Source: Shinella sp. PSBB067 (GTDB taxonomy: Bacteria; Pseudomonadota; Alphaproteobacteria; Rhizobiales; Rhizobiaceae). Taken from it: a stretch of 64,000 nt of DNA. The stretch spans positions 3,518,501-3,582,500 of the forward strand of contig NZ_CP069303.1 of the NCBI RefSeq assembly GCF_016839145.1. The letters run 5' to 3'. The notes beneath the pieces were generated by a model. That model worked only from the letters and a program-made list of their open reading frames with translations. It ran no database searches and had not been told where the DNA came from. Both the position numbers and the translations under genes were made by a program. Every line of letters begins with the position of its first letter. Position 1 is the stretch's first letter. Positions 48,161 to 58,692 of the stretch are shown piece after piece.

Positions 48161-48407
48161 GCACCCCGAAGACGACCGGCTCCGGGCGGCGACGGGTGGC
48201 GCAGCCACTTTATTTTCTCGAAAGCGGCTTTCGAGCGATCCGTAGGCTCTCCTGAAACGTCATCGTCGACACGGGTCGCGCAAAGTGCCTTGCGGCTTTG
48301 CGGGAACGACCGTGGAAGGCAAGCACGGCCCGGTCCGAAGGATCGCGTCGTTCTCAGGGGCGCAGGACATCCCCTGCGCCGGTTCGGCTTACGTGGAGAG
48401 ACCCGCC

Positions 48408-49268
48408 ATGGCTACGACGACCGCAGACCGCCGCATGATCAAGCTCGCAATGTCCGCTCCCTATCTCGAACGGGAGGAGGAACAGGCACTCGCCCACGCG
48501 TGGAAGGACGACAAGGATCAGGAAGCCCGCAACCGCATCGCCATGGCCCATATGCGCCTCGTCGTCTCGATGGCCGGCAAGTTCCGCAACTTCGGCCTGC
48601 CGCTCGGCGATCTCGTGCAGGAGGGCTATATAGGCCTTCTGGAAGCTGCCGCCCGCTTCGAGCCGGAACGGCAGGTCCGCTTCTCCACCTATGCAAGCTG
48701 GTGGATCCGCGCCTCGATCCAGGATTACGTGCTGCGCAACTGGTCGATCGTGCGCGGCGGCACCAGTTCGGCCCAGAAGGCGCTGTTCTTCAACCTGCGC
48801 CGCCTGCGCGCCCGGCTTGCCCGCGGCGATACATACCTGACGAGCGAGGCCATGCACCAGGAAATCGCCGCCGCGATCGGCGTCAGCACCGCCGATGTGC
48901 GCACCATGGACGCCCGCCTCTCCTCCTCCGACATCTCGCTCCAGGCCCCCATCTCCTCCGCCGACGGCGAGGGCTCGAACCGCCTCGAATTCCTCACCAG
49001 CGACGCTCCCCTCCCCGACGAGCAGGCCGAAGGCAGCATCGACGGCGAGCGGCGGCGCCATTGGCTTCATTCGGCGCTCGACCAGCTCAACGAGCGCGAG
49101 ATGAAGATCATCCGCGCCCGCCGCCTTGCCGAGAACGGCGCCACGCTCGAAGAGCTCGGCACGCTCCTCGGCATCTCCAAGGAACGCGTCCGCCAGATCG
49201 AGAATCGGGCGCTGGAAAAGCTGAAGGCCGTGCTGATCAGCAAGACGATGGATTTTGCCCACGCATGA
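48408..49268 (+). CDS. rpoH2: RNA polymerase sigma factor RpoH2 (heat-shock type)
   Basis: A 286-residue sigma-32 family protein. Region 2: LVVSMAGKFRNFGLPLGDLVQEGYIGLLEAAARF and STYASWWIRASIQDYVLRNW; the RpoH box as SSAQKALFFNLRRLR; region 4 helix-turn-helix ATLEELGTLLGISKERVRQIE. Start at 48408 with GGAGAG. The missing N-terminal extension and sequence details match the RpoH2 paralogue rather than RpoH1. Drives stress genes in the general stress cascade. Confidence 0.92.
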   Translation: MATTTADRRMIKLAMSAPYLEREEEQALAHAWKDDKDQEARNRIAMAHMRLVVSMAGKFRNFGLPLGDLVQEGYIGLLEAAARFEPERQVRFSTYASWWIRASIQDYVLRNWSIVRGGTSSAQKALFFNLRRLRARLARGDTYLTSEAMHQEIAAAIGVSTADVRTMDARLSSSDISLQAPISSADGEGSNRLEFLTSDAPLPDEQAEGSIDGERRRHWLHSALDQLNEREMKIIRARRLAENGATLEELGTLLGISKERVRQIENRALEKLKAVLISKTMDFAHA

Positions 49269-49271
49269 GGA

Positions 49272-49922
49272 TCAGGGCGCCCTGCCCTCTTCCGTCGGCT
49301 CGGCCGAATGGCGCATGATCAGCGGCATCTGCGAGAGCGTGAAGAGGATGGTGATGGGCATCGTGCCCCAGACCTTGAAGGCCACCCAGAAGTCCGTCGA
49401 GAACGAGCGCCAGACCACTTCGTTCATCACCGCAAGGAAGAGGAAGAACAGGCCCCAGCGCAGCGTCAGCTTGCGCCAGCCCTCGTCCGTCAGCTTGAAG
49501 GCGGCGTGGAAGACGTAGCCGAGAAGCGACTTGCCGAACAGCAACCCGCCAAGCAGGATCGCGCCGAACAGCGTGTTGACGATGGTCGGCTTCATCTTGA
49601 TGAAGGTGTCGTTCTGCAGCCAGAGCGTCAGCGCGCCGAAGACGAAGACGACGATGCCCGAGATCAGCGGCATCATCGGCAGGGTGCGCGTCAGGATCCA
49701 CGAGACGACGAGCGCGATGGCCGTCGCGGCCATGAAGAGGCCGGTCGCGATGAAGATCGGCCCGCCCATCTCGGCCAGCACCGGAAAATGCGAGGCCAGC
49801 CATTCGCCGCGCGAATTGGCGAAGAAAAAGACGACGAGCGGTCCGAGCTCAAGCACCATCTTGAGGAGGGGACTGACCTTCTCCTCGCTCTTGGCCGGTG
49901 CGTCCAGCGTTGCCTTGCTCAT
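49272..49922 (-). CDS. yciB: Inner-membrane septation protein YciB (IspZ)
   Basis: A 216-residue protein with five to six hydrophobic segments. Family marks: [14 protein letters not shown] (residues 25-38), [20 protein letters not shown] at the end, and [20 protein letters not shown] in the middle. Needed for normal cell division in some bacteria and linked to the envelope. It overlaps the end of ftsY by four bases, so it is coupled to SRP-receptor synthesis. Confidence 0.94.
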   Translation of the reverse strand: MSKATLDAPAKSEEKVSPLLKMVLELGPLVVFFFANSRGEWLASHFPVLAEMGGPIFIATGLFMAATAIALVVSWILTRTLPMMPLISGIVVFVFGALTLWLQNDTFIKMKPTIVNTLFGAILLGGLLFGKSLLGYVFHAAFKLTDEGWRKLTLRWGLFFLFLAVMNEVVWRSFSTDFWVAFKVWGTMPITILFTLSQMPLIMRHSAEPTEEGRAP

Positions 49923-51481
49923 GCTCCAACTCCTGCAATCGCTTCCGCGAAATCCTTGGCCTCGAAGGGTTCGAGATCGTCGATCCCTTCGCCGACACCG
50001 ATGAAATAGACCGGCAGCTTGTGCTTGGCGGCAATCGCCACAAGGATGCCGCCGCGGGCCGTACCGTCCAATTTTGTCATGATGAGGCCCGAGACGCCCG
50101 CAACGTTGCGGAAAATCTCGACCTGGTTCATCGCGTTCTGGCCGGTGGTGGCGTCGAGCGTCTGGAGCACGGTGTGCGGCGCGTCGGGATCGAGCTTGCC
50201 GAGGACGCGCACGATCTTCTCCAGCTCCGCCATCAGTTCGGCCTTGTTCTGGAGGCGGCCGGCGGTGTCGACGATGAGGACGTCGCTCTTCTTCAGCTTG
50301 GCCTGCTCGTAGGCCTCATAGGCAAGCCCCGCCGCATCGGCGCCGAGCTTGGAGGAAACGATGTCGGAGCCGGTGCGATCCGCCCAGATCTTGAGCTGCT
50401 CGATGGCGGCGGCGCGGAACGTGTCACCGGCCGCCAGCATCACCTTGAGGCCCGCGCCGGAAAGCTTGGCGGCGAGCTTGCCGATGGTCGTCGTCTTGCC
50501 GGTGCCGTTGACCCCGACGACGAGGATGACATGCGGCTTGTGGCTGAGGTCGAGCTCCAGCGGTTTCGCCACGGGTTCGAGAACCTTGGTGATCTCCGCC
50601 GACATGATGCGCGAGACGTCCGCGCCGGTCACGTCCTTGCCGTAGCGCTCGGAGGCGAGCGTGTCGGTGATGCGCAGCGCCGTCTCCACACCGAGGTCGG
50701 CCTGGATCAGCAGGTCCTCGAGGTCCTGCAGCGTGTCGTCGTCGAGCTTGCGCTTGGTGAAGAGGCTGGTGATCTGGCCGGTGAGCTGCGAGGAGGTGCG
50801 GGCAAGGCCCTCGCGCAGGCGCTGGAACCAGGTGCGCTTCGGCTGCGCCACGGGCGCGGCCTCCTCGACGGGCGTCTTCGCGGTCGTGGCAAAGCCCTTC
50901 GGCAAGGCAGGCGTGTCGGCCGGCTTTTCAGCGCGGAGGGCCTCTTCGAGAACGGGATCCTCGATCTCGTCCGACGTATCTTCTTCCGATTCCGCTTCGG
51001 CGATCTCTTCTTCGGCTGTGACGAATTCTTCCACCGGCGCGGCCGGTTCCTCCTCGACGGTCTCTTCTGCCGCCTCGGCCTCCGGCTCCGCGACGATCTC
51101 TTCGGCCGCTTCGCTCACGGGCTCCGCTTCGGCCGGCTCTTCAGCGACCGGCGCGGTCGGTGCGTGCGGAAGGGGATAGATTTCGGGCTCGACGTCTTCC
51201 GGAATATGGTAGTCCGCTTCCGGATTGACGGCCTCCGCCTCGTCGAGCAGCGGGTCGCGGTCCTCGTCCTCCTCGGCAGGGGCGGCGGGGATTTCCGAGG
51301 TTTCCTCCGATGCGGTCTCTTCTGGCGCGGGCTCGACGGCCGACTGGTCGATGACGTCCAGCTCGGCGGCAGGCGTCTCTACCACCTGCTGCTCGGCAAC
51401 GGGCGCTTCCGCCTCCGGCTTCGGCTCAGTGGCGGTGTCTTTTCCGAAAGTGAAGATCTTCTTGATGAAGCCGAGAGCCAT
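49919..51481 (-). CDS. ftsY: Signal recognition particle receptor FtsY
   Basis: A 520-residue GTPase that docks Ffh-ribosome complexes at the membrane. Residues 1-215 are a long acidic Glu/Ala/Pro-rich A domain; N domain about 216-300; G domain with [15 protein letters not shown] (G1), DTFRAAA (G2), VDTAGR (G3), [10 protein letters not shown] (G4). The acidic region is larger than in many alphaproteobacteria. Start at 51481, eleven bases after the mtaB stop. Its partner ffh lies on the opposite strand 2.6 kb away. Confidence 0.95.
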   Translation of the reverse strand: MALGFIKKIFTFGKDTATEPKPEAEAPVAEQQVVETPAAELDVIDQSAVEPAPEETASEETSEIPAAPAEEDEDRDPLLDEAEAVNPEADYHIPEDVEPEIYPLPHAPTAPVAEEPAEAEPVSEAAEEIVAEPEAEAAEETVEEEPAAPVEEFVTAEEEIAEAESEEDTSDEIEDPVLEEALRAEKPADTPALPKGFATTAKTPVEEAAPVAQPKRTWFQRLREGLARTSSQLTGQITSLFTKRKLDDDTLQDLEDLLIQADLGVETALRITDTLASERYGKDVTGADVSRIMSAEITKVLEPVAKPLELDLSHKPHVILVVGVNGTGKTTTIGKLAAKLSGAGLKVMLAAGDTFRAAAIEQLKIWADRTGSDIVSSKLGADAAGLAYEAYEQAKLKKSDVLIVDTAGRLQNKAELMAELEKIVRVLGKLDPDAPHTVLQTLDATTGQNAMNQVEIFRNVAGVSGLIMTKLDGTARGGILVAIAAKHKLPVYFIGVGEGIDDLEPFEAKDFAEAIAGVGA

Positions 51482-51492
51482 GAAGGTATCCG

Positions 51493-52782
51493 CTAGTTGC
51501 GAAGGGAGGCGGCGCCAGCCGCGATAAGGGGCCGCATCGTCAGGTGTTTTCCATTGTGTCCGGTGATCGTTACCGGCACAAGGTCGCGCGGCCTCAGCCC
51601 CGCGGCATAGACGAGCGTGAAGTTTTCCGTATGGGCGAGGCCGTTGTTCTCCACGAGGATCGTTTCCTCCCGTCCAATCATCGAAACGAGATGGGTCTCG
51701 TGCAGCCGTTTTCCAGTCTCCCGCAGCCGGGCCGCTCGGTCCTTGACGAGGGCGCGGTCGAGCTGCGGCATGCGCGCGGCCGGCGTGCCGGGGCGCGGGC
51801 TGTAGGGAAAGACATGGAGATGGGCGATGCCGCAGTCTTCCGCGAGCCGCGCCGCATTGGCGAACATCTCCTCCGTCTCCGTCGGAAAGCCGGCGATCAT
51901 GTCCGCGCCGAAACTGGCATCCGGCCGCACCGTCCGCACCCGCGCGCAAAAATCCCGCGCATCGGCGCTCGAATGGCGGCGCTTCATGCGCTTGAGGATC
52001 AGATCGTCGCCGTGCTGAAGGGAAAGATGCAGGTGCGGCATGAAGCGCGGCTCGTCGGCGATGAGATCCCAGAGATGGTCGTCCGCCTCGATGCTGTCGA
52101 TGGAGGAGAGCCTGAGGCGCCGGATTTCCGGCACCTGTTTCAAAAGCGTCTTGGCGAGCAGGCCGAGGCTCGGCTTGCCGGGCAGGTCCGCGCCGTAGCT
52201 CGTCGCATCGACGCCCGTCAGGACGATCTCGCAGTAGCCGCCCTCGACGAGTTTTCGCGCCTGGTCGACCACCGCGCCCATCGGCACGGAGCGGGAACTG
52301 CCGCGGCCATAGGGGATGATGCAGAAGGTGCAGCGGTGGTCGCAGCCGTTCTGCACCTGCACGAAGGCGCGCACATGGCCGTCGATCAGCTTCACCATCT
52401 GCGGCGCGGTCTCACGCACGCTCATGATGTCGTTGACGCGAAGCTTCTCCTCCGCCGAGACGCCGAAATCCGGCAGCGCCAGGTAGGAGGCGCTTTTCAG
52501 CTTCTCCTCGTTGCCGAGCACGGCGTCCACCTCCGGCATGCCGGCAAAGGTGGCGCTTTCCGTCTGCGCCGCGCAGCCGGTGACGATGATGCGGGCATGG
52601 GGATTGTCGCGCCGGGCGCGGCGGATCGCCTGCCGGGCCTGGCGCACGGCCTCGCCGGTGACGGCGCAGGTGTTCACCAGCACGGCATTGTTCAGCCCCG
52701 CCTTCTCGGCCTCGGCGCGCATCACTTCCGATTCATAGGTGTTGAGCCGACAGCCGAAGGTTATGACTTCGACCCCGCTCAA
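51493..52782 (-). CDS. mtaB: tRNA t6A37 methylthiotransferase MtaB
   Basis: A 429-residue radical-SAM enzyme that converts t6A37 to ms2t6A in ANN-decoding tRNAs. The N-terminal cluster cysteines are C11, C39 and C70 ([21 protein letters not shown]); the radical-SAM CxxxCxxC is [13 protein letters not shown]; a TRAM domain closes the protein. The start is TTG at 52782, overlapping the dapF stop; no ATG is near and the first residues [14 protein letters not shown] fit the family. Confidence 0.95.
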   Translation of the reverse strand: MSGVEVITFGCRLNTYESEVMRAEAEKAGLNNAVLVNTCAVTGEAVRQARQAIRRARRDNPHARIIVTGCAAQTESATFAGMPEVDAVLGNEEKLKSASYLALPDFGVSAEEKLRVNDIMSVRETAPQMVKLIDGHVRAFVQVQNGCDHRCTFCIIPYGRGSSRSVPMGAVVDQARKLVEGGYCEIVLTGVDATSYGADLPGKPSLGLLAKTLLKQVPEIRRLRLSSIDSIEADDHLWDLIADEPRFMPHLHLSLQHGDDLILKRMKRRHSSADARDFCARVRTVRPDASFGADMIAGFPTETEEMFANAARLAEDCGIAHLHVFPYSPRPGTPAARMPQLDRALVKDRAARLRETGKRLHETHLVSMIGREETILVENNGLAHTENFTLVYAAGLRPRDLVPVTITGHNGKHLTMRPLIAAGAASLRN

Positions 52783-53678
52783 AGGGCGGCCGCCCCGGTC
52801 TCGTCGCGGCGGAAGGCGCCGGTCGAGGGATCGAGCGTGCCCGACCATTCCCATTCGGCAGGCCCCGTCATCACGACATGGTCGTCCTCGCGCCACTCGA
52901 TGGTCAGCGTGCCGCGGTTCGGGCTGCTGGCGACCGTGATCGCAACCTTTCGGCCCGTCCGGCCGGTGCGCGCGCCGGAAACGCCGGCCGAGCAGGCGGC
53001 CGAGCCGCAGGCGAGCGTCAGGCCCGCGCCGCGCTCCCAGGTCCGCGTCGTCATCGAGGACGGCGAGGTGACCTGCGCCAGCGTGATATTGGCCTTTTCC
53101 GGGAACATCGGATGGTTTTCGAGCAGCGGGCCGAAGCGGTCGAGATCGAAGCTCATCGGATCGCGGTCGACCCAGAAGACGGCATGGGGATTGCCCATCG
53201 ACATGGCGGCGGGCGAATGCAGGATCGGCGCGTCGATCGGCCCGATCTGCAATTCGATGCGGCTCGTGTCGAAGAACTCTTCGGCAAGCGGAATACGGTT
53301 CCATTCGAAGACGGGCTTGCCCATGTCGACGGAGATCGTGCCGTCCGCATGCTCGGTGGCGTTGAGGATGCCGGCGACCGTCTGGAAGGTGAAGGCCTTG
53401 CGGCCCGTCTCGGCGGCGAGCGCCTGCACGACGCAGCGCGTGCCGTTGCCGCAGGCCTGCGCCTTGGACCCGTCGCAATTGATGATGTCGATGAAGGCGT
53501 CCGTTCCCGCCGTCTTCGGATCGTGGATCGCCATGATCTGGTCGAAGCGGGTGGCCGGGTCGGCATTCAGCGCAATGGCCGCCGCCGGCGTCACGGCATC
53601 GGCGCGGCCGCGCATGTCCACGACGAGGATCATGTTTCCCAGTCCGTTCATACGGGCGAATTGCACTTCAGCGGCCAT
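52779..53678 (-). CDS. dapF: Diaminopimelate epimerase
   Basis: A 299-residue cofactor-free racemase converting LL- to meso-diaminopimelate for peptidoglycan and lysine. Both catalytic cysteines are present: C76 in [10 protein letters not shown] and C224 in TLACGSAAC. The opening [15 protein letters not shown] is typical. It heads the dapF-mtaB-ftsY-yciB operon, all genes overlapping or nearly so. Confidence 0.96.
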   Translation of the reverse strand: MAAEVQFARMNGLGNMILVVDMRGRADAVTPAAAIALNADPATRFDQIMAIHDPKTAGTDAFIDIINCDGSKAQACGNGTRCVVQALAAETGRKAFTFQTVAGILNATEHADGTISVDMGKPVFEWNRIPLAEEFFDTSRIELQIGPIDAPILHSPAAMSMGNPHAVFWVDRDPMSFDLDRFGPLLENHPMFPEKANITLAQVTSPSSMTTRTWERGAGLTLACGSAACSAGVSGARTGRTGRKVAITVASSPNRGTLTIEWREDDHVVMTGPAEWEWSGTLDPSTGAFRRDETGAAAL

Positions 53679-53831
53679 GTCGGATGTTCCTGTAAGGACT
53701 CGTCACGGAGTCCTTCATTTTCCTGCGCGTATATGGCGCAAACAGGCCTCGATTACCAGACGGAGTCTTTGAATCCTTCCTGCGTTTCCGTCGAATCCAT
53801 GGCGCGCGAAGGATTCGCGAGACTCCAATCC

Positions 53832-53860
53832 TTGACTTTCCGGCCTTGTTCCTGTTTAAG
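53832..53860 (+). promoter_or_regulatory. Promoter of the ffh leader or a small RNA
   Basis: TTGACT at 53832-53837, exactly 17 bases, TTTAAG at 53855-53860. A good housekeeping-type promoter, pointing at ffh; predicted start near 53867. Confidence 0.55.
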
Positions 53861-53866
53861 CCGCGC

Positions 53867-54047
53867 ATCTGCGACAAGTGAGACTGCTTGAAGCCGCCGA
53901 CCGGGACCCATTGCGGTATAAACAGATCCCGGAGGTCAACACCCGACAGCGCGATGCGCCCTCGGGTGCTTTTTGGCTTTGCGTCTTGTTTTTGACGCCG
54001 ATTGCACCGACGTTTCCGCGTGAAGCGGAAACAAGAAGGAAGACGTG
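53867..54047 (+). ncRNA. Structured leader or small RNA upstream of ffh
   Basis: The 181 bases between the promoter and ffh contain a possible GACCGGGA/TCCCGGAGGTC stem (53899-53936), then an intrinsic-terminator-like hairpin (CACCCGA 53940-53946 with TCGGGTG 53962-53968, inner GCGC/GCGC, then TTTTT at 53970-53974), then a GTTTCCGC-GTGAA-GCGGAAAC hairpin at 54012-54032. Either a roughly 108-base small RNA ends at 53974, or this is an attenuator in the ffh leader. I cannot decide between them. Confidence 0.5.
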
Positions 54048-55592
54048 ATGTTTGAAACACTCCAGGACCGCCTTGGCTCCATTCTGAATGGACTGACAGG
54101 CCGTGGCGCGCTTTCCGAGGCCGATGTCTCGGCGGCGCTGCGCGAGGTCCGCCGTGCGCTGCTGGAAGCGGACGTGGCGCTGGAAGTGGTGCGCTCCTTC
54201 ACGGATGCGGTGCGCGAAAAGGCCGTCGGCGCGGAAATCCTGAAGTCCATCAAGCCCGGCCAGATGGTCGTCAAGCTCGTCCATGACGAGCTGGTATCCA
54301 TGCTCGGCTCCGAGGGCGTTTCCATCGACCTCAACGCCGCCGCCCCCGTCGTCATCATGATGGTGGGTCTCCAGGGCTCGGGCAAGACCACGACGTCGGG
54401 CAAGATCGCCAACCGGCTGAAGACGCGCGAGAAGAAGAAGGTCCTGATGGCCTCGCTCGACACGCGCCGCCCGGCCGCGCAGGAGCAGCTTCGCCAGCTC
54501 GGCGTGCAGACCGGCATCGACACGCTGCCGATCATCGCCGGCCAGTCGCCGACCGATATCGCCGCCCGCGCCGTGCAGGCCGCCAAGCTCGGCGGCCATG
54601 ACGTCGTCATCCTCGACACCGCCGGCCGCACCCATATCGACGAACCGCTGATGATCGAGATGGCGGAGATCAAGCGGAAGTCCGATCCGCACGAGATCCT
54701 GCTCGTCGCCGACGCGCTGACCGGTCAGGACGCCGTCAACCTCGCCCGCAACTTCGACGATCGCGTCGGCATCACCGGCCTCGTGCTCACCCGCATGGAC
54801 GGCGACGGCCGCGGCGGCGCGGCCCTTTCCATGCGCGCCGTCACCGGCAAGCCGATCAAGTTGATCGGCGTCGGCGAGAAGATGGGCGAGCTGGAGGAAT
54901 TCCATCCCCGCCGCGTCGCCGACCGCATCCTCGGCATGGGCGACATCGTCTCGCTCGTCGAGAAGGCGGCGGAGAACATCGACGCCGAGAAGGCGGCCGC
55001 CATGGCCGCCAAGATGGCCAAGGGCAAGTTCGACCTCAACGACCTCGCCGACCAGCTTCGCCAGATGCAGAAGATGGGCGGCATGGGCGGCATCATGGGC
55101 ATGATGCCCGGCATGGCCGGCATGAAGGACAAGATGTCCGCCGCCGGCCTCGACGACAAGCTCTTCGGCCGCCAGATCGCCATCATCAACTCGATGACCA
55201 GGGCCGAGCGCGCCAATCCGGACATGCTCAAGCACTCCCGCAAGAAGCGCATCGCCGCCGGCTCCGGCACCGACGCCTCCGACATCAACAAGCTTCTGAA
55301 GATGCATCGCCAGATGGCGGACATGATGAAGATGATGGGCGGCAAGAAGGGCGGCATGATGAAGCAGATGATGGGCGGCCTTGCCGGCAAGATGGGCCTC
55401 GGCGGCCTTGGCGGCGGCATGCCCGATCTTTCCAGCATGGACCCCAAGCAACTCGAAGCGCTCGCCAAGCAGGCGGAAGCGGCCGGCATCAAGCCGGGCA
55501 GCCTGCCGGGCCTCGGCGGCAGCGGCGGTCTTCGCCTGCCCGGTCTCGGCGGCGGCCTTCCGGGCCTGCCCGGCCTGCCGAAAAAGAAGTGA
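54048..55592 (+). CDS. ffh: Signal recognition particle GTPase Ffh
   Basis: A 514-residue SRP54 protein. NG domain: GLQGSGKTTTSGKIA (about residues 105-119), DTRRPAAQEQL, VILDTAGRTHID, LTRMDGDGRGGAAL. The M domain (about 325-514) is rich in methionine and holds the signal-peptide groove and 4.5S RNA site; its tail is Gly/Leu/Pro-rich. ATG at 54048 with AAGGAAG upstream. Followed after ten bases by the chorismate mutase gene. Confidence 0.97.
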   Translation: MFETLQDRLGSILNGLTGRGALSEADVSAALREVRRALLEADVALEVVRSFTDAVREKAVGAEILKSIKPGQMVVKLVHDELVSMLGSEGVSIDLNAAAPVVIMMVGLQGSGKTTTSGKIANRLKTREKKKVLMASLDTRRPAAQEQLRQLGVQTGIDTLPIIAGQSPTDIAARAVQAAKLGGHDVVILDTAGRTHIDEPLMIEMAEIKRKSDPHEILLVADALTGQDAVNLARNFDDRVGITGLVLTRMDGDGRGGAALSMRAVTGKPIKLIGVGEKMGELEEFHPRRVADRILGMGDIVSLVEKAAENIDAEKAAAMAAKMAKGKFDLNDLADQLRQMQKMGGMGGIMGMMPGMAGMKDKMSAAGLDDKLFGRQIAIINSMTRAERANPDMLKHSRKKRIAAGSGTDASDINKLLKMHRQMADMMKMMGGKKGGMMKQMMGGLAGKMGLGGLGGGMPDLSSMDPKQLEALAKQAEAAGIKPGSLPGLGGSGGLRLPGLGGGLPGLPGLPKKK

Positions 55593-55602
55593 GGAACGCC
55601 GC

Positions 55603-55923
55603 ATGACGATCGATCCGAAGGTCAGGCAGCAACTGGGGGAATACCGGCAGTCGATCGACAATATCGACGCTGCCCTTGTGCATATGCTCGCCGAGCGCTT
55701 CCGCTGCACCAAGGCGGTGGGCGTGCTGAAGGCGACGCATGAACTGCCGCCGGCCGATCCGGCGCGCGAGGAATACCAGATCGAACGCCTTCGCCGCCTG
55801 GCGAAGGATGCCAATCTGGATCCGGATTTCGCGGAGAAGTTCCTGAACTTCATCATCCGCGAGGTGATCCGGCATCATGAAGCCATTGCCGCCGAACATG
55901 GCGGCGCAAACCACACCGCTTGA
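55603..55923 (+). CDS. Chorismate mutase, AroQ class
   Basis: A 106-residue all-helical enzyme, chorismate to prephenate, first committed step to phenylalanine and tyrosine. Features: R at [22 protein letters not shown] (residues 21-42, catalytic Arg/Lys region) and [20 protein letters not shown] near the end. It sits between ffh and rpsP, a position conserved in rhizobia, and is likely in the same transcript. Confidence 0.93.
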   Translation: MTIDPKVRQQLGEYRQSIDNIDAALVHMLAERFRCTKAVGVLKATHELPPADPAREEYQIERLRRLAKDANLDPDFAEKFLNFIIREVIRHHEAIAAEHGGANHTA

Positions 55924-55954
55924 AAAGCGGCCCATCTACCCAAGGAGAAATGAC

Positions 55955-56320
55955 ATGTCCCTGAAGATTCGTCTCGCCCGCGGCGGTTCCAAGAAGCGCC
56001 CCTACTACCAGATCGTCGTCGCCGACGCCCGTTCGCCGCGTGACGGCCGCTTCCTGGAGAAGCTCGGCGCCTGGAACCCGATGCTCGGCAAGGACGACGC
56101 CAACCGCGTCCAGATCGACGCGGACCGCGCCAAGGAATGGCTCGCCAAGGGCGCCCAGCCGACCGACCGCGTCGCCCGCTTCCTCGACGAAGCCGGCGTC
56201 CTGAAGCGCGAAGCCCGCAGCAACCCGGACAAGGCAAAGCCGGGCAAGAAGGCTCTCGAGCGCGCCGCCGAGAAGAAGCAGAAGGAAGAAGACGCCGCTG
56301 CTGCCGCCGCCGGCGAATAA
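55955..56320 (+). CDS. rpsP: 30S ribosomal protein S16
   Basis: A 121-residue S16: [20 protein letters not shown] (residues 2-21) and [11 protein letters not shown] are the family marks. It carries the alphaproteobacterial extended tail, rich in Lys, Glu and Ala, ending AAAAAGE. AAGGAG is ideally placed before the ATG. A terminator-like hairpin follows before rimM. Confidence 0.97.
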   Translation: MSLKIRLARGGSKKRPYYQIVVADARSPRDGRFLEKLGAWNPMLGKDDANRVQIDADRAKEWLAKGAQPTDRVARFLDEAGVLKREARSNPDKAKPGKKALERAAEKKQKEEDAAAAAAGE

Positions 56321-56342
56321 TCTGCCGCGACTTTTTATGGAG

Positions 56343-56377
56343 ACGGGCGGCGTGCTTCATGCCGCCCGTTTTCGTTT
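56343..56377 (+). terminator. Terminator or attenuator between rpsP and rimM
   Basis: ACGGGCGGC (56343-56351) with GCCGCCCGT (56361-56369), a nine-base loop, then TTTTCGTTT. It would lower rimM-trmD expression relative to rpsP, as seen for this operon in other bacteria. Confidence 0.75.
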
Positions 56378-56432
56378 GGCCCACCGGCGCGAACGTCGTA
56401 AGAGGCTTTGCAAGACCACACGGAACCGAACC

Positions 56433-57008
56433 ATGGCGAAACTGGAAAATCCCGTCCTCATGGGCAGCGTCGGCGCGGCGCAGGGCCTGCGCGGCGAGGT
56501 CCGCGTGAAATCCTACACCATCGACCCGACCGCCATCGGCGATTACGGGCACCTGCACACCGAGGACGGCCGGTCCTTCGAGGTGCTGGAGGTGCGCGAG
56601 GCGAAGAACGTCGTCGTCGTGCGCTTCCGCGGCATCAACGACCGCAACGCCGCCGAGGCGCTGAACGGCCTCGACCTCTATATCGAGCGCGACAACCTGC
56701 CGGACGAGGAGCTGGACGAGGACGAATTCTTCTATGCCGACCTCGAAGGGCTGGAGGCCGTCGATACGGCCGGCCGCAGCCACGGCACCGTCACCGGCAT
56801 CTTCGATTTCGGCGCGGGCGATCTGCTCGAACTCAAGGGGCCGGGCAAGCGCCCCGTGCTCATTCCCTTCTCCGAGGCCGCCGTGCTGGAGATCGACGTC
56901 GAAGGCGGGCGCCTCTTGATCGACGCCGTCGCCGCCGGCCTTGAGGACGAGGGCAACGAAGGTCCCGGCAGCCGCCGTCGCCGCCCCCCGCAGGGCGAGG
57001 GAGAGTGA
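56433..57008 (+). CDS. rimM: Ribosome maturation factor RimM
   Basis: A 191-residue 16S rRNA processing factor that binds S19 during 30S assembly. N-terminal RimM domain [20 protein letters not shown] (residues 8-27), PRC-barrel with [15 protein letters not shown] and [20 protein letters not shown]. The tail [13 protein letters not shown] is a basic extension beyond the usual core. trmD begins two bases after the stop. Confidence 0.95.
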   Translation: MAKLENPVLMGSVGAAQGLRGEVRVKSYTIDPTAIGDYGHLHTEDGRSFEVLEVREAKNVVVVRFRGINDRNAAEALNGLDLYIERDNLPDEELDEDEFFYADLEGLEAVDTAGRSHGTVTGIFDFGAGDLLELKGPGKRPVLIPFSEAAVLEIDVEGGRLLIDAVAAGLEDEGNEGPGSRRRRPPQGEGE

Positions 57009-57009
57009 C

Positions 57010-57705
57010 GTGGTTTTCCGCGCCACCGTCCTGACGCTCTATCCGGAGATGTTTCCGGGCTTTCTCGGCCAGTCCCTCTCCGGCAAGGCGCTGGCGCGCG
57101 GCGACTGGTCGCTCGACTGCGTGCAGATCCGCGATTTCACCACCGACCGCCACCGCACCGTCGACGACACGCCGGCCGGCGGCGGGGCGGGCATGGTGCT
57201 GAAGCCGGACGTGCTGGCCAAAGCCATCGACCATGCCTCCGCGGGCGACGACCGACCGCGCCTATTGATGAGCCCGCGCGGGAAACCGCTGACGCAGAAG
57301 CGCGTGCGCGAACTTGCGGCCGGTGAGGGCGCGATCATCGTCTGCGGCCGTTTCGAGGGCGTCGACCAGCGCGTCATCGACGGGCGGCAGCTCGAGGAGG
57401 TCTCCATCGGCGACTATATCCTCTCCGGCGGCGAGCCGGCGGCGATGATCCTCATCGACGCCGTCGTGCGCATCCTGCCCGGCGTCATGGGCAATGCGCT
57501 GTCCGGCGAGCACGAGAGCTTCGAGGGCGGGCTGCTGGAGCACCCGCACTATACGCGCCCGCAGGTCTTCGAAGGCATGGAGATCCCCGGCGTGCTGACC
57601 TCCGGCAACCACGCGGCCATCGACAGATGGCGCCGCGAGGAGGCCGAGACGCTGACGCGCGAGCGCCGGCCGGATCTGCTCTCCGATCAGCCGGACACGA
57701 AGTAA
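57010..57705 (+). CDS. trmD: tRNA (guanine-N1)-methyltransferase
   Basis: A 231-residue SPOUT enzyme methylating G37 and preventing frameshifts. Start GTG at 57010. Key stretches: [20 protein letters not shown] (residues 9-28), [17 protein letters not shown], the knot loop [15 protein letters not shown], and [19 protein letters not shown]. The essential Asp and Glu of the active site are present. Coupled to rimM. Confidence 0.96.
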   Translation: MVFRATVLTLYPEMFPGFLGQSLSGKALARGDWSLDCVQIRDFTTDRHRTVDDTPAGGGAGMVLKPDVLAKAIDHASAGDDRPRLLMSPRGKPLTQKRVRELAAGEGAIIVCGRFEGVDQRVIDGRQLEEVSIGDYILSGGEPAAMILIDAVVRILPGVMGNALSGEHESFEGGLLEHPHYTRPQVFEGMEIPGVLTSGNHAAIDRWRREEAETLTRERRPDLLSDQPDTK

Positions 57706-58025
57706 CAGACCGCAACCGAGGGACCACGGACCGCCCCGGGGTACCTGACGCGCCGGTCAGGTCGCGCGCACCTCCTTCACCGTGGCATCAGCAGCGTGTC
57801 GGAGGGTCGGCGGTCGCCGTCCTGCGGTCGATTCTTTGGCCGCAGGGGATGACAAGCCGCCTCGTTTGATGTATTGGCCCGCACGGATTTGGGATTACCC
57901 AGCCGACCTGCAAGCAAAGAATGGCGAATCCGCTCCGTCCGGCAACGGACCAACCCGAGAGGCATTGACCTCGAAGGCCACCGTCGAGCGCTCTGGCTGT
58001 TTCAGAAGAACCGAAGGTTAGACCG
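57706..58025. other. Intergenic leader region of rplS
   Basis: 320 bases with no open frame of coding quality. They contain GC stems near 57739-57757 (CCCCGGGG, then GACGCGCCGGTC region) and a purine-rich AAGGTTAGACC before the start codon. A separate rplS promoter must lie here because trmD and rplS are far apart, but I cannot point to a convincing -10/-35 pair. Confidence 0.4.
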
Positions 58026-58544
58026 ATGAACATCATCCAGCAGCTCGAAGCCGAACAGGCCGCGAAGATCGAAGCCAAGCGCCAGCTCCCGGAATTCTCC
58101 CCGGGCGACACCGTCCGCGTCAACGTGCGCGTCACGGAAGGCACCCGTACCCGCGTGCAGGCCTATGAAGGCGTCTGCATCGCCCGTTCCGGCGGCGGCA
58201 TCAACGAGAGCTTCACCGTTCGCAAGATTTCCTACGGCGAAGGCGTCGAGCGCGTCTTCCCGATCTACTCGCCGCTCGTCGAAAGCGTCGACGTCGTGCG
58301 CCGCGGCAAGGTCCGTCGCGCCAAGCTCTACTACCTGCGCGATCGTCGCGGCAAGTCGGCCCGTATCGTCGAGAACACCGGCACGCGCGCCCGCAAGCTG
58401 AACGACGCCGAGCGCCAGGCAATCGCCGAGGAAAAGGCACGTCTGGAAGCCGAGAAGGTCGCAGCCGCCCAGGCGCTCGCCGCCGAGAAGGCCGCCGCTG
58501 AAGCCGCCGAAGCCGCAAAGGCTGCGGAAGCCGCCGCCGAATAA
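58026..58544 (+). CDS. rplS: 50S ribosomal protein L19
   Basis: A 172-residue L19. Core: [20 protein letters not shown] (residues 24-43), [55 protein letters not shown]. Residues about 130-172 are an Ala/Glu/Lys-rich helix-forming extension typical of rhizobial L19 and absent in E. coli (115 residues). Strong terminator after the stop. Confidence 0.97.
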   Translation: MNIIQQLEAEQAAKIEAKRQLPEFSPGDTVRVNVRVTEGTRTRVQAYEGVCIARSGGGINESFTVRKISYGEGVERVFPIYSPLVESVDVVRRGKVRRAKLYYLRDRRGKSARIVENTGTRARKLNDAERQAIAEEKARLEAEKVAAAQALAAEKAAAEAAEAAKAAEAAAE

Positions 58545-58568
58545 TCCGGCCGCGCATCAAGTCATGAA

Positions 58569-58600
58569 AGCCGTCGGCATCTGCCGGCGGCTTTTTGTTT
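58569..58600 (+). terminator. rplS terminator
   Basis: AGCCGTCGGCA (58569-58579) pairs with TGCCGGCGGCT (58582-58592) with one G-T, then TTTTTGTTTT. Strong intrinsic terminator. Confidence 0.88.
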
Positions 58601-58692
58601 TACGGAAAAGCCTTTGCGCGCAAGCGGCATGCTTGCCTGCCGCCCTGCACCTGTGACAGTGTTTCGCCGCCACAATCCAGGAGCATATTTCG

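Noticed and set aside
48302..48330. A second GGAAC upstream of rpoH2
   Set aside because: No GTT at the needed 16-17 base distance, unlike the match at 48134-48160.
51544..53772. A 742-codon frame opposite mtaB and dapF
   Set aside because: Antisense shadow; both opposing genes have intact catalytic motifs and coupled starts.
53701..53866. A 4.5S RNA gene next to ffh
   Set aside because: The conserved GGAAG-type tetraloop region of SRP RNA is absent; only a promoter and unrelated leader hairpins are seen.
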